Origin: Zygnema cylindricum
Taxonomy: Eukaryota; Streptophyta; Zygnematophyceae; Zygnematales; Zygnemataceae
Assembly (NCBI GenBank): GCA_037447655.1
Contig: JBBHKE010000791.1
Coordinates: forward strand, 1-64,000
DNA: 64,000 nt
Direction: 5' to 3'
Made by a program: the position numbers and the translations under genes. The notes below the pieces were generated by a model that saw only the letters and a program-made list of their open reading frames with translations, searched no databases and had not been told where the DNA came from. Shown one piece after another: positions 1 to 12,900 of the stretch (position 1 is the first letter of the stretch; every line of letters begins with the position of its first letter).

Positions 1-115
1 CCCTCCCTCCCTCCTCCCAACCTTTCTTCCTCCCTCCTCCCAACCTCCCTCCCTTCCTCCCCTCTCTCCCCTCCCTCCTTCCCTCCCCCCCTCTCTCCCT
101 AGCCCGCCCTCTATG
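1..115. repeat. Polypyrimidine (CCCT/CTCC) simple repeat at the left edge
   Basis: Almost pure C and T on the plus strand in CCCT, CCTCC and CTCTCCC words. It lies just upstream of a splice acceptor at 151-158, so it is probably intron sequence of the fucosyltransferase-like gene. Confidence 0.85.
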
Positions 116-158
116 TCTTTCTGTCTTTTCTATCTCACCGTCACGCTCTTTTTTACAG

Positions 159-1098
159 GCAAGGATTAACTGTTACTACAATATGACGGAAATTTCTGCC
201 TGTATTCGAACTAAACTTTTTCGCACCAATCTAACTGCTCTATATTTCGCTACGGATGGAAATCTTAGGCAAGTAAACCGCATATATGATGACATCGGAT
301 TAATATATGGTAGAAAGATCGCATTCGTGAATTCTAAAGCTCGTCTGCAAATGCCAAAAACATACCCGAGAACCCAACTTCTTTACGATGTAAGTTATTT
401 CTCCTTTTCTTTAATCAAGCAACAATGGTTTTCCTTAAATCCATATCCTGACGGATTAGAATTGTGTAAGCAGTAAATTAAATTGGAAGTGCGATTGTGA
501 CTCGTTTATGTTTAAAGAGAGAAATAGGTGGAGATCACAAGCATGAATTTCAGTAGGGAAAATCATTTGGCATAAAATGTTGATGTCAAGTCGTCTTCAG
601 AGCAATGAACTCAAAACTCTTTATTTATTTCCATCTGTCCTTCGCGTTTTGCGAGTCCTTGCTTATTTCTACACAAGTGTTGTCATGCATCATGTATCAA
701 TAAATAGAAGACTTTAATCATCTATATCGTCAGAGTTTTACATCAGTATTACATCAGTACTACATCTGTATTACATCAATATTACATCAGTACTACATCA
801 GTATTACACCAGTATTTCATCAGTATTACATCAGTATTACATCAATATTACACAAGTATTACATAAATATTTTGTTTGTACGTCTCCCCTTTTGCAGGGC
901 TTCGATATGAGACTGCAAAACGTGCGAGCCGCGTTTGAGAAAGTAGTTTGTGCCACGTCTTCTCTTTTCTTGGGCTCGGTTGGTTCGTCTTTTTCCACCG
1001 ATATCATGCGACTTAGGTTCGGATATAGTACAGCATCTTGCGCTGATGATTTCTACTGTGGGCCACCCAGAATAAACCCCGATTACCAGGAGACGTAA
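159..1098 (+). CDS. Putative fucosyltransferase-like protein, last two exons (5' part outside window)
   Basis: Two exons join in phase: 159-389 (acceptor TTTTACAG, donor GTAAGT) and 898-1098 (acceptor TTTTGCAG, stop TAA), giving 144 residues of an open reading frame whose start lies left of the window. The encoded C-terminus contains ALYFATDGN, then LFLGSVGSSFSTDIMRLR and GYSTAS followed by a Cys-containing tail. That order, an 'ATD' strand followed by a 'F(L/I)G..SSFS..I..LR' block, is the look of the GDP-fucose binding half of alpha-1,6- and protein O-fucosyltransferases. The assignment rests on that motif resemblance only, and another Golgi glycosyltransferase is possible. The intron carries a 12-mer minisatellite. 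The gene is tail-to-tail with the callose synthase that ends at 3917. Confidence 0.45.
730..872. repeat. 12-bp minisatellite (TACATCAGTATT)n
   Basis: About a dozen degenerate copies of TACATCAGTATT in tandem, with variants such as TACATCAATATT and TACACAAGTATT. It lies in the intron of the fucosyltransferase-like gene, right before its last exon. There are no spacers, so it is not a CRISPR-type array. Confidence 0.9.
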
Positions 1099-3916
1099 AT
1101 TATATTTGATGAAATATTGAAGTAGACGGCGTTTTATTTTTGGTTGCTTCGATGACTCGATTGAAATTGAAACATTAGTTAATTTATTTTTCTTAGTTTA
1201 TGAAAAACGTACGCCCAAGCAGATGGCGTACTGTAGGTCTTCTATATGCATCATCATCACATTTTTTTTTATCGTAAGTTATGAAAATGATGATATTATT
1301 TGTTTTGAACCGTCCTGTGTTCATTTTAAGTGATAAATTTGTCTACTCTTACTAACTGAAGCATTTAAGAGGAAAATTATGACTTCGAATAATTTCTCAA
1401 GACATTATTCATGGATTTGACCAGAGTTTCATATTATATCACAGATTTTGTGATTACAACGTGTATCGTAATTTGCGTCAAAGACACTATCGGTGCCCCT
1501 AACTTTTACACCTCAAACCTGAAAAAGTATCATTGACACTAATTGTGTTGTGCCGAAGTTAATTCTTGAAAAGGTTCAGAATCAGCCATCATTTGGAACC
1601 AAATTAAAATTATTAACCTTAATATAAACTTCAGGCTTATATAATTTAATGACGATACACAATGTAGTGTATCGCAGTTAATGTCAGTATCATATTGTAA
1701 ATGATTGTTTTGCGATATATGACATGCGCCAATATTAAAAACAAGAGACACCACAAATTTCATCGAATTCAACAGAAAATGGTATGGCTCACCACTGTTG
1801 TGGGTGGTGTTGCACTTCCATGCCTTCGTTTTGAGTGTTTTATGCAAAGGTTTGTATATTATGATACCTTTTGTAAGAAGATATCAAATATTGAGGACCA
1901 CCTTCGACCTTGGATCAACGACTGCAATTTTTGCCTGTATGCAATTCTAATCATGAATCAGGTGTAAAATTACATGTGGTGTTCAAATATGTGCAAACAA
2001 GATTGATCGTTTTGACGAGACCCGTTACACCAAACTAGCCACACGACATTTTTGTTTTGTTTTTCATTAGTAGCGGATGACATGCATGAAGAATGCTTCC
2101 CACAAATCACCCTCTGGTGGTGAAAGTTGACATGTCACTGTCACTGTTGTGTGTCAATCCGTGTCACCTACAGTTCACCGTGTATCGCTTTTAGTGTTAA
2201 TGTTGTCTTTGTCACTTAAAACATATTTTCTCCGTGCACACTTGTCAATTTTCAATTTTCTATTGCGATAGAGAGGCAACATGCTCATCTTCCTATTGGC
2301 GCTCTTCAACCAAATAGGGCGTGTGAACGGAGAGTTGTTGTTTTAAGTGACGAAAAAAACATTAACACTAATAGAGGTACACGTCGTAGATGTTGATTGA
2401 GTAGTACTGGCTCAAGAAGCAAGGGTGTCAATTATAACTGCAATTTTGTGGGGAGCACGCAAAGAAACTTTTAAATAGTGCTAGATTTCCCTTTGCTATA
2501 TACAAGTACAAGACAAATCCCGAGCACGAAAATACCACAAAATACATAAGAAAATATAAAAAATCAACCGAAATTTAGTTATCAGTTAATACACCAGTGG
2601 GACGGACACCGGCTAGTGGTTGACATACGCACTCTCTACACATCATAACTCTTAAAGTCTTCATGACAAAGTGTGATGCATCGTATTGTGGTATTTTTGT
2701 ACCCTTTTTGATACACCGCCGTGAATATGACATCGCACTCTATCACGCGGGTGCACGATAAAACACACGTCACAGATCGAATCTAGAAGCACAACTCCTC
2801 TTTAAAGAAGAAGTGAAATGGCCAGTCTGAGACCAACGCTTCTGACTCCTACCACTCTGGACTAAAGTTTTTAAGTAGAGGTTTTACAATGCGAGTTTAC
2901 GGTGAACACATTTTTTACAAAAGTCCCCATATTAAATGTATATTATGTGTGCACACCGCGCACACCACAAATTTCTGAATAAAAGCATCACCGATGACGT
3001 CAGCATTCTCTCATCACTTTTGACACCAGTGAGGAGGAGACAAATCTCACGGAAAGAACCAGAAAAAACCACAATTGACGGCTAGCGGACAAAACCAAAA
3101 CTCCGGCTTTGATAAGACGCTAACAAGACAAATTTTCCTATGGTACATCAGGAAGGTACCTATCCCCTGTGATCGTTTCACTTACTTTTAACAAATTTTT
3201 GGGCGTTGGATCTCTAAAATCCAACAGTTCTAATTTAAGACAGCCTTAACCCCCTAAAAGAATTCCATTTTTCCAGAGCTTACAAACCATTTCGATGGCC
3301 ATTAATTTCTCTTTCTACTGATGAGCACCACAACCATACGTTTTAACCAAAACCTTTGTCAGCCCAAACAATATGCATTTTACTGCTTTTGTACCGCAAA
3401 ACATATTGCATGCATATTGTGTGAGCCAACTTTTTTGCACATTAAAACCATGCTCTGTGTGGCCTAAGTCGTGGGTAACACGGATTACATTGTTACAACA
3501 GTTTTAGGGTTTTATAAGGTTTTTCAGTTCACTGATACTGCGATGCAACAGGATGCAGAGACAATCTTCCCTAACTGCTTGAAAATGACCAAAGCGTATT
3601 GACACCACAAGCATCATTTGGTGTAAAATAGTGTGGCAAACATATGCTTATTCAGAAGAGGTACAAATAACACAATTATTTGCAATTGAATCCCTATTCT
3701 TAAGGGCTACGATTCGTAATCCATATTTTGTAATCCATATTCCTAGGTACAAAGCTTGATACGAGGATCACACTTCGTTTTTGTTTTTGTGCTTCAAATA
3801 TCGCAAACAGTTTCCCAACTGGGCAACAAACATTACAAAAAATAATAAAATTCTTATAATAGAATTATTTGCAAAGTTGCGGTAGCTACAAAATGTCAAC
3901 TAAACATAAAAATAGA
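1099..3916. other. Intergenic, tail-to-tail gap
   Basis: AT-rich sequence between the fucosyltransferase-like stop codon and the callose synthase stop codon (minus strand). Apart from one foldback MITE at 2174-2388, I see no coding exon with a credible family match. Short open frames here are small and not conserved with anything I recognise. Both 3' UTRs and polyadenylation sites must lie here. Confidence 0.6.
2174..2388. mobile_element. Foldback MITE, copy A (about 215 bp)
   Basis: The left end reads TTCACCGTGTATCGCTTTTA and the right end is the inverted complement of TACGACGTGTACCTCTATTA. Inside, both arms continue with TTAGTGTTAATG, then CACTTAAAAC and TTCTCCGT in inverted orientation. 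Two better copies are at 61034-61255 and 62576-62795. This copy is the most diverged, and its terminal TA is damaged at the left end. Confidence 0.75.
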
Positions 3917-6900
3917 CTACGATTCCTGTTTGTTTCCCGCCAAAATGAGAGAGATTTCCAAACCACGGCTGAAAGCCTGGTTGAACATGAGACGTGACTG
4001 GAAGGTGGACACGAAGGGAAACCAAGAAAGAACCGCTACTGGTAGAAAAATACAAAAGCCCATAAAAACGTCGTAAAGTCGAGCGAAGGCACGAACTTGA
4101 CGCCAGAGCCCGAGAGGCTCCAAAACGATCCTTAAAGCTATGGCAATCTGCAAATTTCATCCAAAATCCAATCTTACATTTTAAAAATTAGGAATAACCT
4201 GAAGGAGCTTTAAGAAGGAAAAAAAAGGAAAAGGGAAAAAGAAAGGAACAACACCGAATTTTCAGGCAAGCTTCTCAAGGTTCAAGCCCATAAACAGTGA
4301 AAAAAAACAAAAACTAAAAGCGTATAAAAACTAAACACGTAAAAACAGAATGGATACAAAACAAAAAGCATAAAAACCAAACACAATAGCAGAAAGAAGA
4401 AAAAGAAAAGGGTCCGTTGTGTCGAGCGTATTCTCACTTGCAATAGGCCGTAACCAGTTGGGATGAAGACCAAAACACTTGCACAAATATCGTTTACTGT
4501 GAGGTCTGTAAAGATTACCATCAGAGCCAGAAATGTGATGGCACCAAAAAAGAGGAAGCTGTGGACCACACGTACTTGCAGCTGGGCATCCCATGTTTGA
4601 CCTAAATTTGCCACCTGTCCCATTTCCAGCACTCAAAAAACACGTTATAACAATGAAGAACAAATAGCACATGCACAAAAAGAAAAGCTGAAAAAAAAAC
4701 GGCGGTTTACGAGCATCACAAACACAAAAAGAATCAACAGCATCTCTACGAGCAAAATCTATTTAATTTCTGTAGAAAAAATTCAGGAAATACAGAAAAC
4801 AACAGTTGAGTTGGGATTCGATGAAGGCTACTGACAATAAAAGTCAGTTATTTGAAAAACTCACAAAGAAAAGAAGTATGATGACTGCCAGTACTATCCA
4901 CGAAACTGCATAAACCTGTCCACTTGCCATCAAATCAATTCATCAGAGGGCTATTTTCCAAGACAAAGAAAAGTTTAGCATCAGTTAGATTATAAGTTAC
5001 GGTTGAAGCATTTTTTCCTGAACTCTCTCTCCCTTTCCAAAACCTTTAACTCTAAAATTTTTGAAAAAAAAATTGAATCGTTCTTTCAGTCCAATCAAAA
5101 ACAAACACCGTCGACGAGATACAGGTGAGACAGAATGAGGTGATACGACCTCATAAAAACAATCAGAACCCATGATCGGTCCACACTAATTATCATATTG
5201 AAATGGAACCTCCTCGAATTGTCATGACCAACCAACACTATTTAAGGTCCAAGTGTGAACTGGAAAGTGACCATAACTAATCCATACCGATTCTCCTTTG
5301 CCTTTTATCCCAAATCAAATATTAAGCGTGATTGTTCAAGGTGATGGTACATGCAGATCTTTACACGGAAGTTATTGCAAATATTTGAAGGACATACCCA
5401 AATACTGGTGTTTCCATCAACAATAGTGAGAGAGTACACAATTCCATACTGTCCCATCCAATTCATCCCAACCAAAACCAAACAAAAAGCTGTGAGAAAG
5501 CTGTGACAAAGCTGCGAGAAATTTAAACATCAGTTCAATAGAAAAAAAATTATATTGATGGAAAAAAGCTTGGGATGGTGACATGTCTATTAGACATACC
5601 TGAAATATGAAAAACCGAAGGCTGAGAATAATTTCCCAGAACCGACTGCGGATGGAGCGAATATGACCCTGAGATTCCCAGGAAAAACTCACAAAAAAAA
5701 AACCGGCTCAGATTATCAAGACAGTTGATAAAAACTATTTCTCAAAACACACCGAGATTTGCCTTTTTCCCCTCAAAATTGTAGAGGGAGAATTTCTCAC
5801 CACTTCATCTTCCCACCAACTTTCCCAGCTCATTTCTGCTTTTAGTCCAATCCCTCCAGTATAAAACAACCATGAGGTCCAGTCGTCAAAGTCCTGCACA
5901 ACCCTACAACCCTCAAATTTTCTTTAGTTAGAAACGTTAGTTAGAAAACAATTAATACTATAATATCATATTGAAGGTGAATTTTCAATAATCGCTAATA
6001 GGTAGTATCAGGGTGCCCAATAACAGTATATTGGCTCACTCACTTTAAACATCGAAATCTAACCATGTTAAATTTTGACATTAAAAGAAAAACTACATTG
6101 CACATCTCTATAAGAGTTAATCACTCTAGCTTGAGTCGATGTTTTTCTGAAACAAAATCATAAATTAGTGTTAATGACACTATTTAGTTAGGTGGACCAT
6201 AATTGAGCTATGTGGCAAAACATAGTTAAGTGTAGTTGATTCTAACAAAGGGTTGATAAGCATTCACTAATTCTAAGGGAGATAGGCGATATACTTTACG
6301 AGAAAAAATACACCACATTTCCCTATATTCTCTCTCCCCCCCCTCTCCCTCCCCCTCCCCTCTCCCCTCGCCCTCACCTCTCGCCCTCGCCCCTCTCCTC
6401 TCGCCCTCGCCCCCTCTCCTCTCCACTCCCTTTTGTATTCTCCATCTCTCCACTAGTTAACGTACAGCAAATAACAAACTGGCCTATCCCCCCCCTCCCC
6501 CCCTCACCCTGCCCCCCCTCCCTCCCCCTCGCCCTCCCCCCCTCCCCCCTCCCCCTCCCCCCTCCCCCCTCCCCCCTCCCCCCCTCCCCCCTCCCCCCTC
6601 TCTCCCTCTCTCCCTCTCTCCCTCCTCTCTCTTTTTCCTATCCTCCCTCACTCTTTCTCCCCATCTCCACCTCCCCTATCTCACACTCTCACTCTGCGAA
6701 AATCAGGTAACGTGACGTAGGAAAGTAAGCACACTTACAGACGAACAGTTCTCTGGTACCTTTTGTACTTTATCAAAACTCTGAAACTATCAACAAAGAT
6801 TCTTCTTTATTCTTCTTTGCTCCAAACTTAGCCAGTTAGCCTTAGTCTTAGATAACGCATGTTAGAATTCGCTTTCCCGTTATCTCTCTCTGTACTTCAG

Positions 6901-9900
6901 TTTTAGATTCAGTTTAATTAGATACTTTCCTGTCATATAGATTCTTTCCTGTCATATTCAGTTTAGTATCATTTATTCTTCTGTGTCAGATTTGGTTCTT
7001 TTTGTTCCTACAAAAGGACACTTTGCCCTTTCGTCTTCAAGTGACCCTTCGGGATCAGGTGAGCTGTAAATTAGATTTCCTAGATGACTTCGTGACATTC
7101 CCGTTTACTACTTTAGTAAACTTTCCCTCATTGTAATTCTTACAACTTTTTAATCCATCTGGCAAACTCTCATGTGCCCCTTTTACCTACCTGTTCTTTG
7201 TAATCTGTCCGCTGCCATGACTTCCAAATCAATATCCCCTCCCCCCCTCCCCCTCCCCCCCTCCCCCCCTCCCCCCCCTCCCCCCCCTCCCCCCCCTCCC
7301 CCCCTCCCCCCCCTCCCCCCCCTCCCCCCCTCCCCCCCCTCCCCCCCCCTCCCCCCCCTCCCCCCCCTCCCCCCCCCTCCCTCCCCCCCCTCCTCCCTCC
7401 CTCCCTCCCTCCCTCCCTCCCTCCCTCCCTCCCTCCCTCCCTCCCTCCCTCCCCCCTCCCTCCCTCCCTCCCTCCCCTCCCTCCCTCCCTCCCCTCCCTC
7501 CCTCCCTCCCTCCCTCCCTCCCTCCCTCCTCCCTCCCTCCCTCCCTCCCTCCCCTCCCATCCCTCCCTCCCTCCCTCCCTCCCTCCCTCCCTCCCTCCCT
7601 CCCTCCCTCCCTCCCTCCCTCCCTCCCTCCCTCCCTCCCCCTCCCTCCCTCCCTCCCTCCCTCCCTCCCTCCCTCCCTCCCTCCCTCCCTCCCTCCCTCC
7701 CTCCCTCCCTCCCTCCCTCCCTCCCTCCCTCCCTCCCTCCCTCCCTCCCTCCCTCCCTCCCTCCCTCCCTCCCTCCCTCCCTCCCTCCCTCTCCTCCCTC
7801 CCTCCCTCCCTCCCTCCCTCCCTCCCTCCCTCCCTCCCTCCCTCCCTCCCTCCCTCCCTCCCTCCCTCCCTCCCTCCCTCCCTCCCTCCCTCCCTCCCTC
7901 CCTCCCTCCCTCCCTCCTCCCTCCCTCCCTCCCTCCCTCCCTCCCTCCCTCCCTCCCTCCCTCCCTCCCTCCCTCCCTCCCTCCCTCCCTCCCTCCCTCC
8001 CTCCCTCCCTCCCTCCCTCCCTCCCTCCCTCCCTCCCTCCCTCCCTCCCTCCCTCCCTCCCTCCCTCCCTCCCTCCCTCCCTCCCTCCCTCCCTCCCTCC
8101 CTCCCTCCCTCCCTCCCTCCCTCCCTCCCTCCCTCCCTCCCTCCCTCCCTCCCTCCCTCCCTCCTCCCTCCTCCCTCCCTCCCTCCCTCCCTCCCTCCCT
8201 CCCTCCCTCCCTCCCTCCCTCCCTCCTCCCTCCCTCCCTCCCTCCCTCCCTCCCTCCCTCCCTCCCTCCCTCCCTCCCTCCCTCCCTCCCTCCCTCCCTC
8301 CCCCCTCCCTCCCTCCCTCCCTCCTCCCTCCCTCCCTCCCTCCCTCCCTCCCTCCCTCCCTCCCTCCCTCCCTCCCTCCCTCCCTCCCTCCCTCCCTCCC
8401 TCCCTCCCTCCCTCCCTCCCTCCCTCCCTCCCTACCTACCTACCTACCTATGAAAAAAACGAATGCAACAGCCATTGCAATCTGCAGAAGCAAGAAAAAA
8501 CTGTAAGGCAAAAAAAAAAATGGATTGAACGCATCAATCCAGAATCCAAAAGAATAGGACACTCACTTCTGCCATTCAAAACCGGAGGGATTGAATATAA
8601 ATGGGGCAAAACACCACGAAACAACTAAAAACCACGAGGAAATAGTGAGGAGGACATAAGATAAGGTGCTTGTAGAGGATCCGTAAACGAGATAAACAAT
8701 AAGCAGCATAGCGACCTCCAATCTGCATAATTCCCCATATCCATTTGGTTCCTTAAAGTCAGAATATCATAAATACGTGTTCGATGATATTAAAAATAGA
8801 AATGTACATGATTCTTCTTCAACCATATCCCATCACATAGCTAAAATTTTGGTAAGATGACGTTATCTTAATGTGCAAATTTTGTATTACAATCCATAAT
8901 GTACATACAGCCCATTCACTTGCGACAATTTTAGCAATTTGCCACCATTTGAGATTCTACAAAAAAATGAATCTCAGGACACTGAAGAAATCATACGCAA
9001 CTCCACCAGAAGAAAGAAAAAAAAAATGAAGAAAAAAAATCAAAAGCAAATCCTTAGCAAATCTCACGCATGGATCCTACTCAAACAAATAGTACGCTCA
9101 ACATTTAGGGTTTTTTACAGTTTTGACCCTAACCCTAACAAACCCTTAAAAACAAAATAGTACACCCAACATTTAACGACAAGATTATACAAAAGTTGAA
9201 ACATGCTTCAGTCTCATCGTTCCTTCACAAATATCCAAACCACAGAAACACCATTCTCCATAATCGCTCCTTTTACAACACAACAGGCTGTCACAGATCC
9301 ACCGTTTCAGAGATATCTTTACATTCGTTCAATTTTGTGCACAATGACAACCATACTCAAAAAAGTACCACCACCTTCTCTCTCTCCCTCTCTCTCCCCC
9401 AGTTTGTAAACTTCTTTTGCTGTTGTAAATACATCCCCGTCTCCCTTCCCCTCTCTCTCTGTTATATTTTTGAGGAACACAGGCAGTCACCAACCCTTTC
9501 ACAAAGTGACTTCGAGAGAAAAGTCGGTAAATTTCTGCAAATTTCTCATGCTGAACAACAAAACCACGACCGGTAGAGCGATACTTCGCGCCACCATGGA
9601 GAATTGTACGCCCGAAATAGTGAGTCCGTGTTCCAAGAGAAAAGGTGAAAAATATGGAAGCCAGTTGAAGTTGCATCGTTAGGAAACTCACGACTGCCTG
9701 TCGACAAAAAAAAAGGCACACACTTGTCCTCGGTTATATTTCAGTTTTACCTCATAAAATGAGAGAAGTAACTAATAAAGAAGCACACTGATAGTGTTCA
9801 AATCTACATTTAAAAATTCTCAAAAGGTTCACCAAAATGTTCAAAAAAACACCCATAAAAAATACGCAGCTGAAATTATATAGCAAAAAAGAACAGTGAT

Positions 9901-12900
9901 GTGCGGACACAGTTTGAACATGCAAATTTTAATGCAAAACCTGACTCTTCTGAGGCTGGAAGAGCAAGCCATTTTTTCCAAAAAAAGTGAAAAACACCTG
10001 CATAAGCCCCTTTTCGACAATAAAAACCACAATCATGGGGATTGCTGTAAACACGCCAATCTGTATTAAAAATTGTGAGCTTAAAGCAGCCTCCAAAGCA
10101 GAATTTCCAAGGATTTCCGCATTCGTCAATAATGCTGCCTCCACGCCCGAAAGTGCCTGCAAATGCCAAGAAAAATGCTTCAGAATCCTTCATATTTCAA
10201 GATGAGGCGTTCCCTGCTTTTCTCTACCTTAAAAAAATATAAAGAAAAGCATTTCAGCAGTCAACGCCCAATGTGCATTCATGTTTACTGGAGAGTCAAC
10301 GGCCCAGCTGCTGTCTGCCCAAACTATCAAAAATATCTGAGAAGAATCTGAGGAGAATCTGAGGAGAATCTGAGGAGAATCTGAGGAGAATCTGTCTAGC
10401 TTGGGCTGGATTCAGGAACATACCAGATATATTTTGCCGTAAAGGAAGGCGTAGACGCACCAGACCGTGAGCTGAACCAGCCATACAAAAACATGGATAT
10501 CAACTTTCCCATGGGACATTGACATCTCACATTTAAAACATGGATATCAACATTGACACGGGACATTGACATCTCACATTTAACAACTGAATTTGACCTT
10601 TAGCGATTGATGATTGGACGTCTGACATTGCCATTGCATCATTAGCAATGAAGTGGAACATACATGAACTCACACAGGAGAATGACAAGAACAAAAAATG
10701 AAAACCAAAATATGCATGAGACTTTGTTTGATTCTTAGAGAGGCTTTTATAGGGTTCAGCAGGCCAATGTGGGAACAAAAAAAAGTCATTTCAAACAAGG
10801 TCATAAGATAGTTCACAACCAACAGTTAATCCTTTCAAATAAACTTACCATTGTAGAAATATAGAAACCAACTGATGTAAAGTAGAAGGACATCATTCGG
10901 AAAAAATCAAATAGTTGCCCAAGACGGTAAATATCGCGAGAAAGCATTTGCTCTCCATTTCCACTGGCTACCTTTGCCTCAAATAGGGCTATCTGGTTGA
11001 GCCCTACGTCACGTCCCTTGCCGACCTGAACCCCATTATGCATTCCAAGGTTCCTTTAGACACGTAATTAATCATCAGAGCCCCTCTACAACACCCTTAA
11101 ACGGTCCTTAAGAAGCTTTTTAAAACCCTAAAAAGCCCTGAAAAAACACGGAGAAATTGAACAAAGGAAAAAAGAAAAGACTAGCCTCACTTTAATTTGA
11201 TTATTTTGCGCATTTCTGCGACGTGTATCCTTCGGCATGAGTTGTTCAGCTTACTACCTAAAAAAAAATCCTCCAAGACTTAACTCCAGCCTTCAAGTTC
11301 AGATCCAAGATGTGCCTAATCTCTCTCCCACCTTGTTTGGAAATGAAAATGAAAGAGATATGCATAATGATTACCACAACATTCCTCTTCTCTTTACTGG
11401 GCTAGAGGCTTCTGATTTCTGATAGTATCGGAGTAAAGAACCCTGAAAATTACTGTCAGTTGGTCACAACATCTCAGATAATGATGCAATGCAGTCACAT
11501 TCAAATGTGATCTTCTATCAATGTAATCTTCAGTGCAGTTTTTTATCAATTCGAAAAGAACAGTGTCAACTTGCCTGAATATATTCGTGATGGGAAACAG
11601 TACCCTGTCGCAATGTTGTATTGAAACCTGCGATCAATCATGAACCTCAAGTTTAGCAAAATGTACAATCCATCACAGTTCACAAGTTTAAGCCTTCATT
11701 TCTACTTGCATACCAAGCATAGGACAAACACGAGTAACGTTTTCATAATCAACAGAAAAGAACAGCATCAAAAATAACATGTAAGAACAACATTACAATT
11801 AGCATAAAAGAACAGCATCACAAATAACATACAAGTACACCATCACGAATAACATAAAAGAACAAGATCAGAAATAACCTAAAAGGACATCGGCTCTGAT
11901 CAAAAAGAACGACATGAAACAGAAGGTAATACAGGTAAGGGATCTGTATTGTACCTGCATAAATATCCTCTGATATATTTATGGTCTTTGAAGCTTTGCT
12001 TATACCTCCCCTTGTAATGTGAAACAATCTATCAAAGACATCTGGATGTCCGTAATGCATACGTACTCTGCGAGAATCAAAATTGATGTCAGTTATTGCA
12101 TAACATCTCTGTAAAGGAAGTTCAGAAGTTTTGTAAGAAGTTATGCACAACTAAATTGCAAACAGCCCATCACATCCGCCCAGCATTGCCAAAACTTTCT
12201 AGCGAGCCTTATCAGTAAAGAAAGTTAAGAAGTTATGCAAAAAAAATGCATATTTAAAAAACAGCTCACCTCATTGCCCCAGCATTGCCAAAAATTTCTT
12301 ATGAGCCACCCACCTCAGAGGATAAGCTAGGAAACGCTGTCCCAGAGTCACGAAACTTGTTTCCTGATGAGACATGAAGGCGGCCAATGAAGAAACACTG
12401 CACGCCCCAAAAATCTCGGTTTTAAGTTTATTACTGTTGTGCGTTATTAGTAATATGCTTACCGCAGCACCAATTGTCAGCCTTGCTTGAAAAACTGTCG
12501 TGTAAACAGCATAATATGTAGTTCATTGTCATATATTCTTTGAGCTCAAACCCATTACCTGCCAGTGAACACATGTTCTCGAACTCCCAAAATTGTCGGT
12601 TTGCGAAGTTCTTTTACCGTATGAAACTCCTCTAGTAAGTTCCTCATCTTTAATGCCTCCTCCATATAGTTATCCTGCAAATGACGGTTTGACCAGAGTG
12701 AATGAAATCTGCAATTTATCAAAATACAAACGTAATTCTCTACGTACATTGAACACCCGGAAAATAACACATGAAGAAAAAATAATTATTTTAACATAAC
12801 AGATACATTAGACAAGAACGAAGAAATTGAAGAAATTGACTGCAGAGTCGTATTTACCTGATTCATATCAATCGTCTGCAAAGCGTCACCTCGTGAAAAA

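Larger units (their letters stand above)
3917..11025 (-). other. Callose synthase (-) exons 41-51: catalytic end and C-terminal membrane bundle
   Basis: Exons: 11025-10849, 10471-10424, 10156-9998, 9697-9495, 8722-8567, 5903-5801, 5668-5600, 5448-5398, 4915-4865, 4614-4438, 4147-3917. Exon 41 starts VGKGRDVGLNQIALFEAK and includes NGEQMLSRDIYRLG. Exon 44 holds SLGTRTHYFGRTILHGGAKY, exon 45 APFIFNPSGFEWQK and exon 46 VVQDFDDWTSWLFYTGGIG. The last exon encodes WRQVRAFARLYDVFMGFCIF and FNQAFSRGLEISLILAG before TAA or TGA-type termination at 3917. The phase of exon 45 fixes the exon 46 acceptor at 5903. Confidence 0.88.

Noticed and set aside
730-872. Regularly spaced TACATCAGTATT units as a CRISPR-like array
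   Set aside because: The repeats are contiguous, without unique spacers, and the locus is eukaryotic.
7172-8506. A 444-residue Pro/Leu/Ser 'proline-rich protein' frame on the plus strand
   Set aside because: It is the translation of the (TCCC)n microsatellite inside an intron of the minus-strand callose synthase. Any tetranucleotide array without stops gives such a frame.
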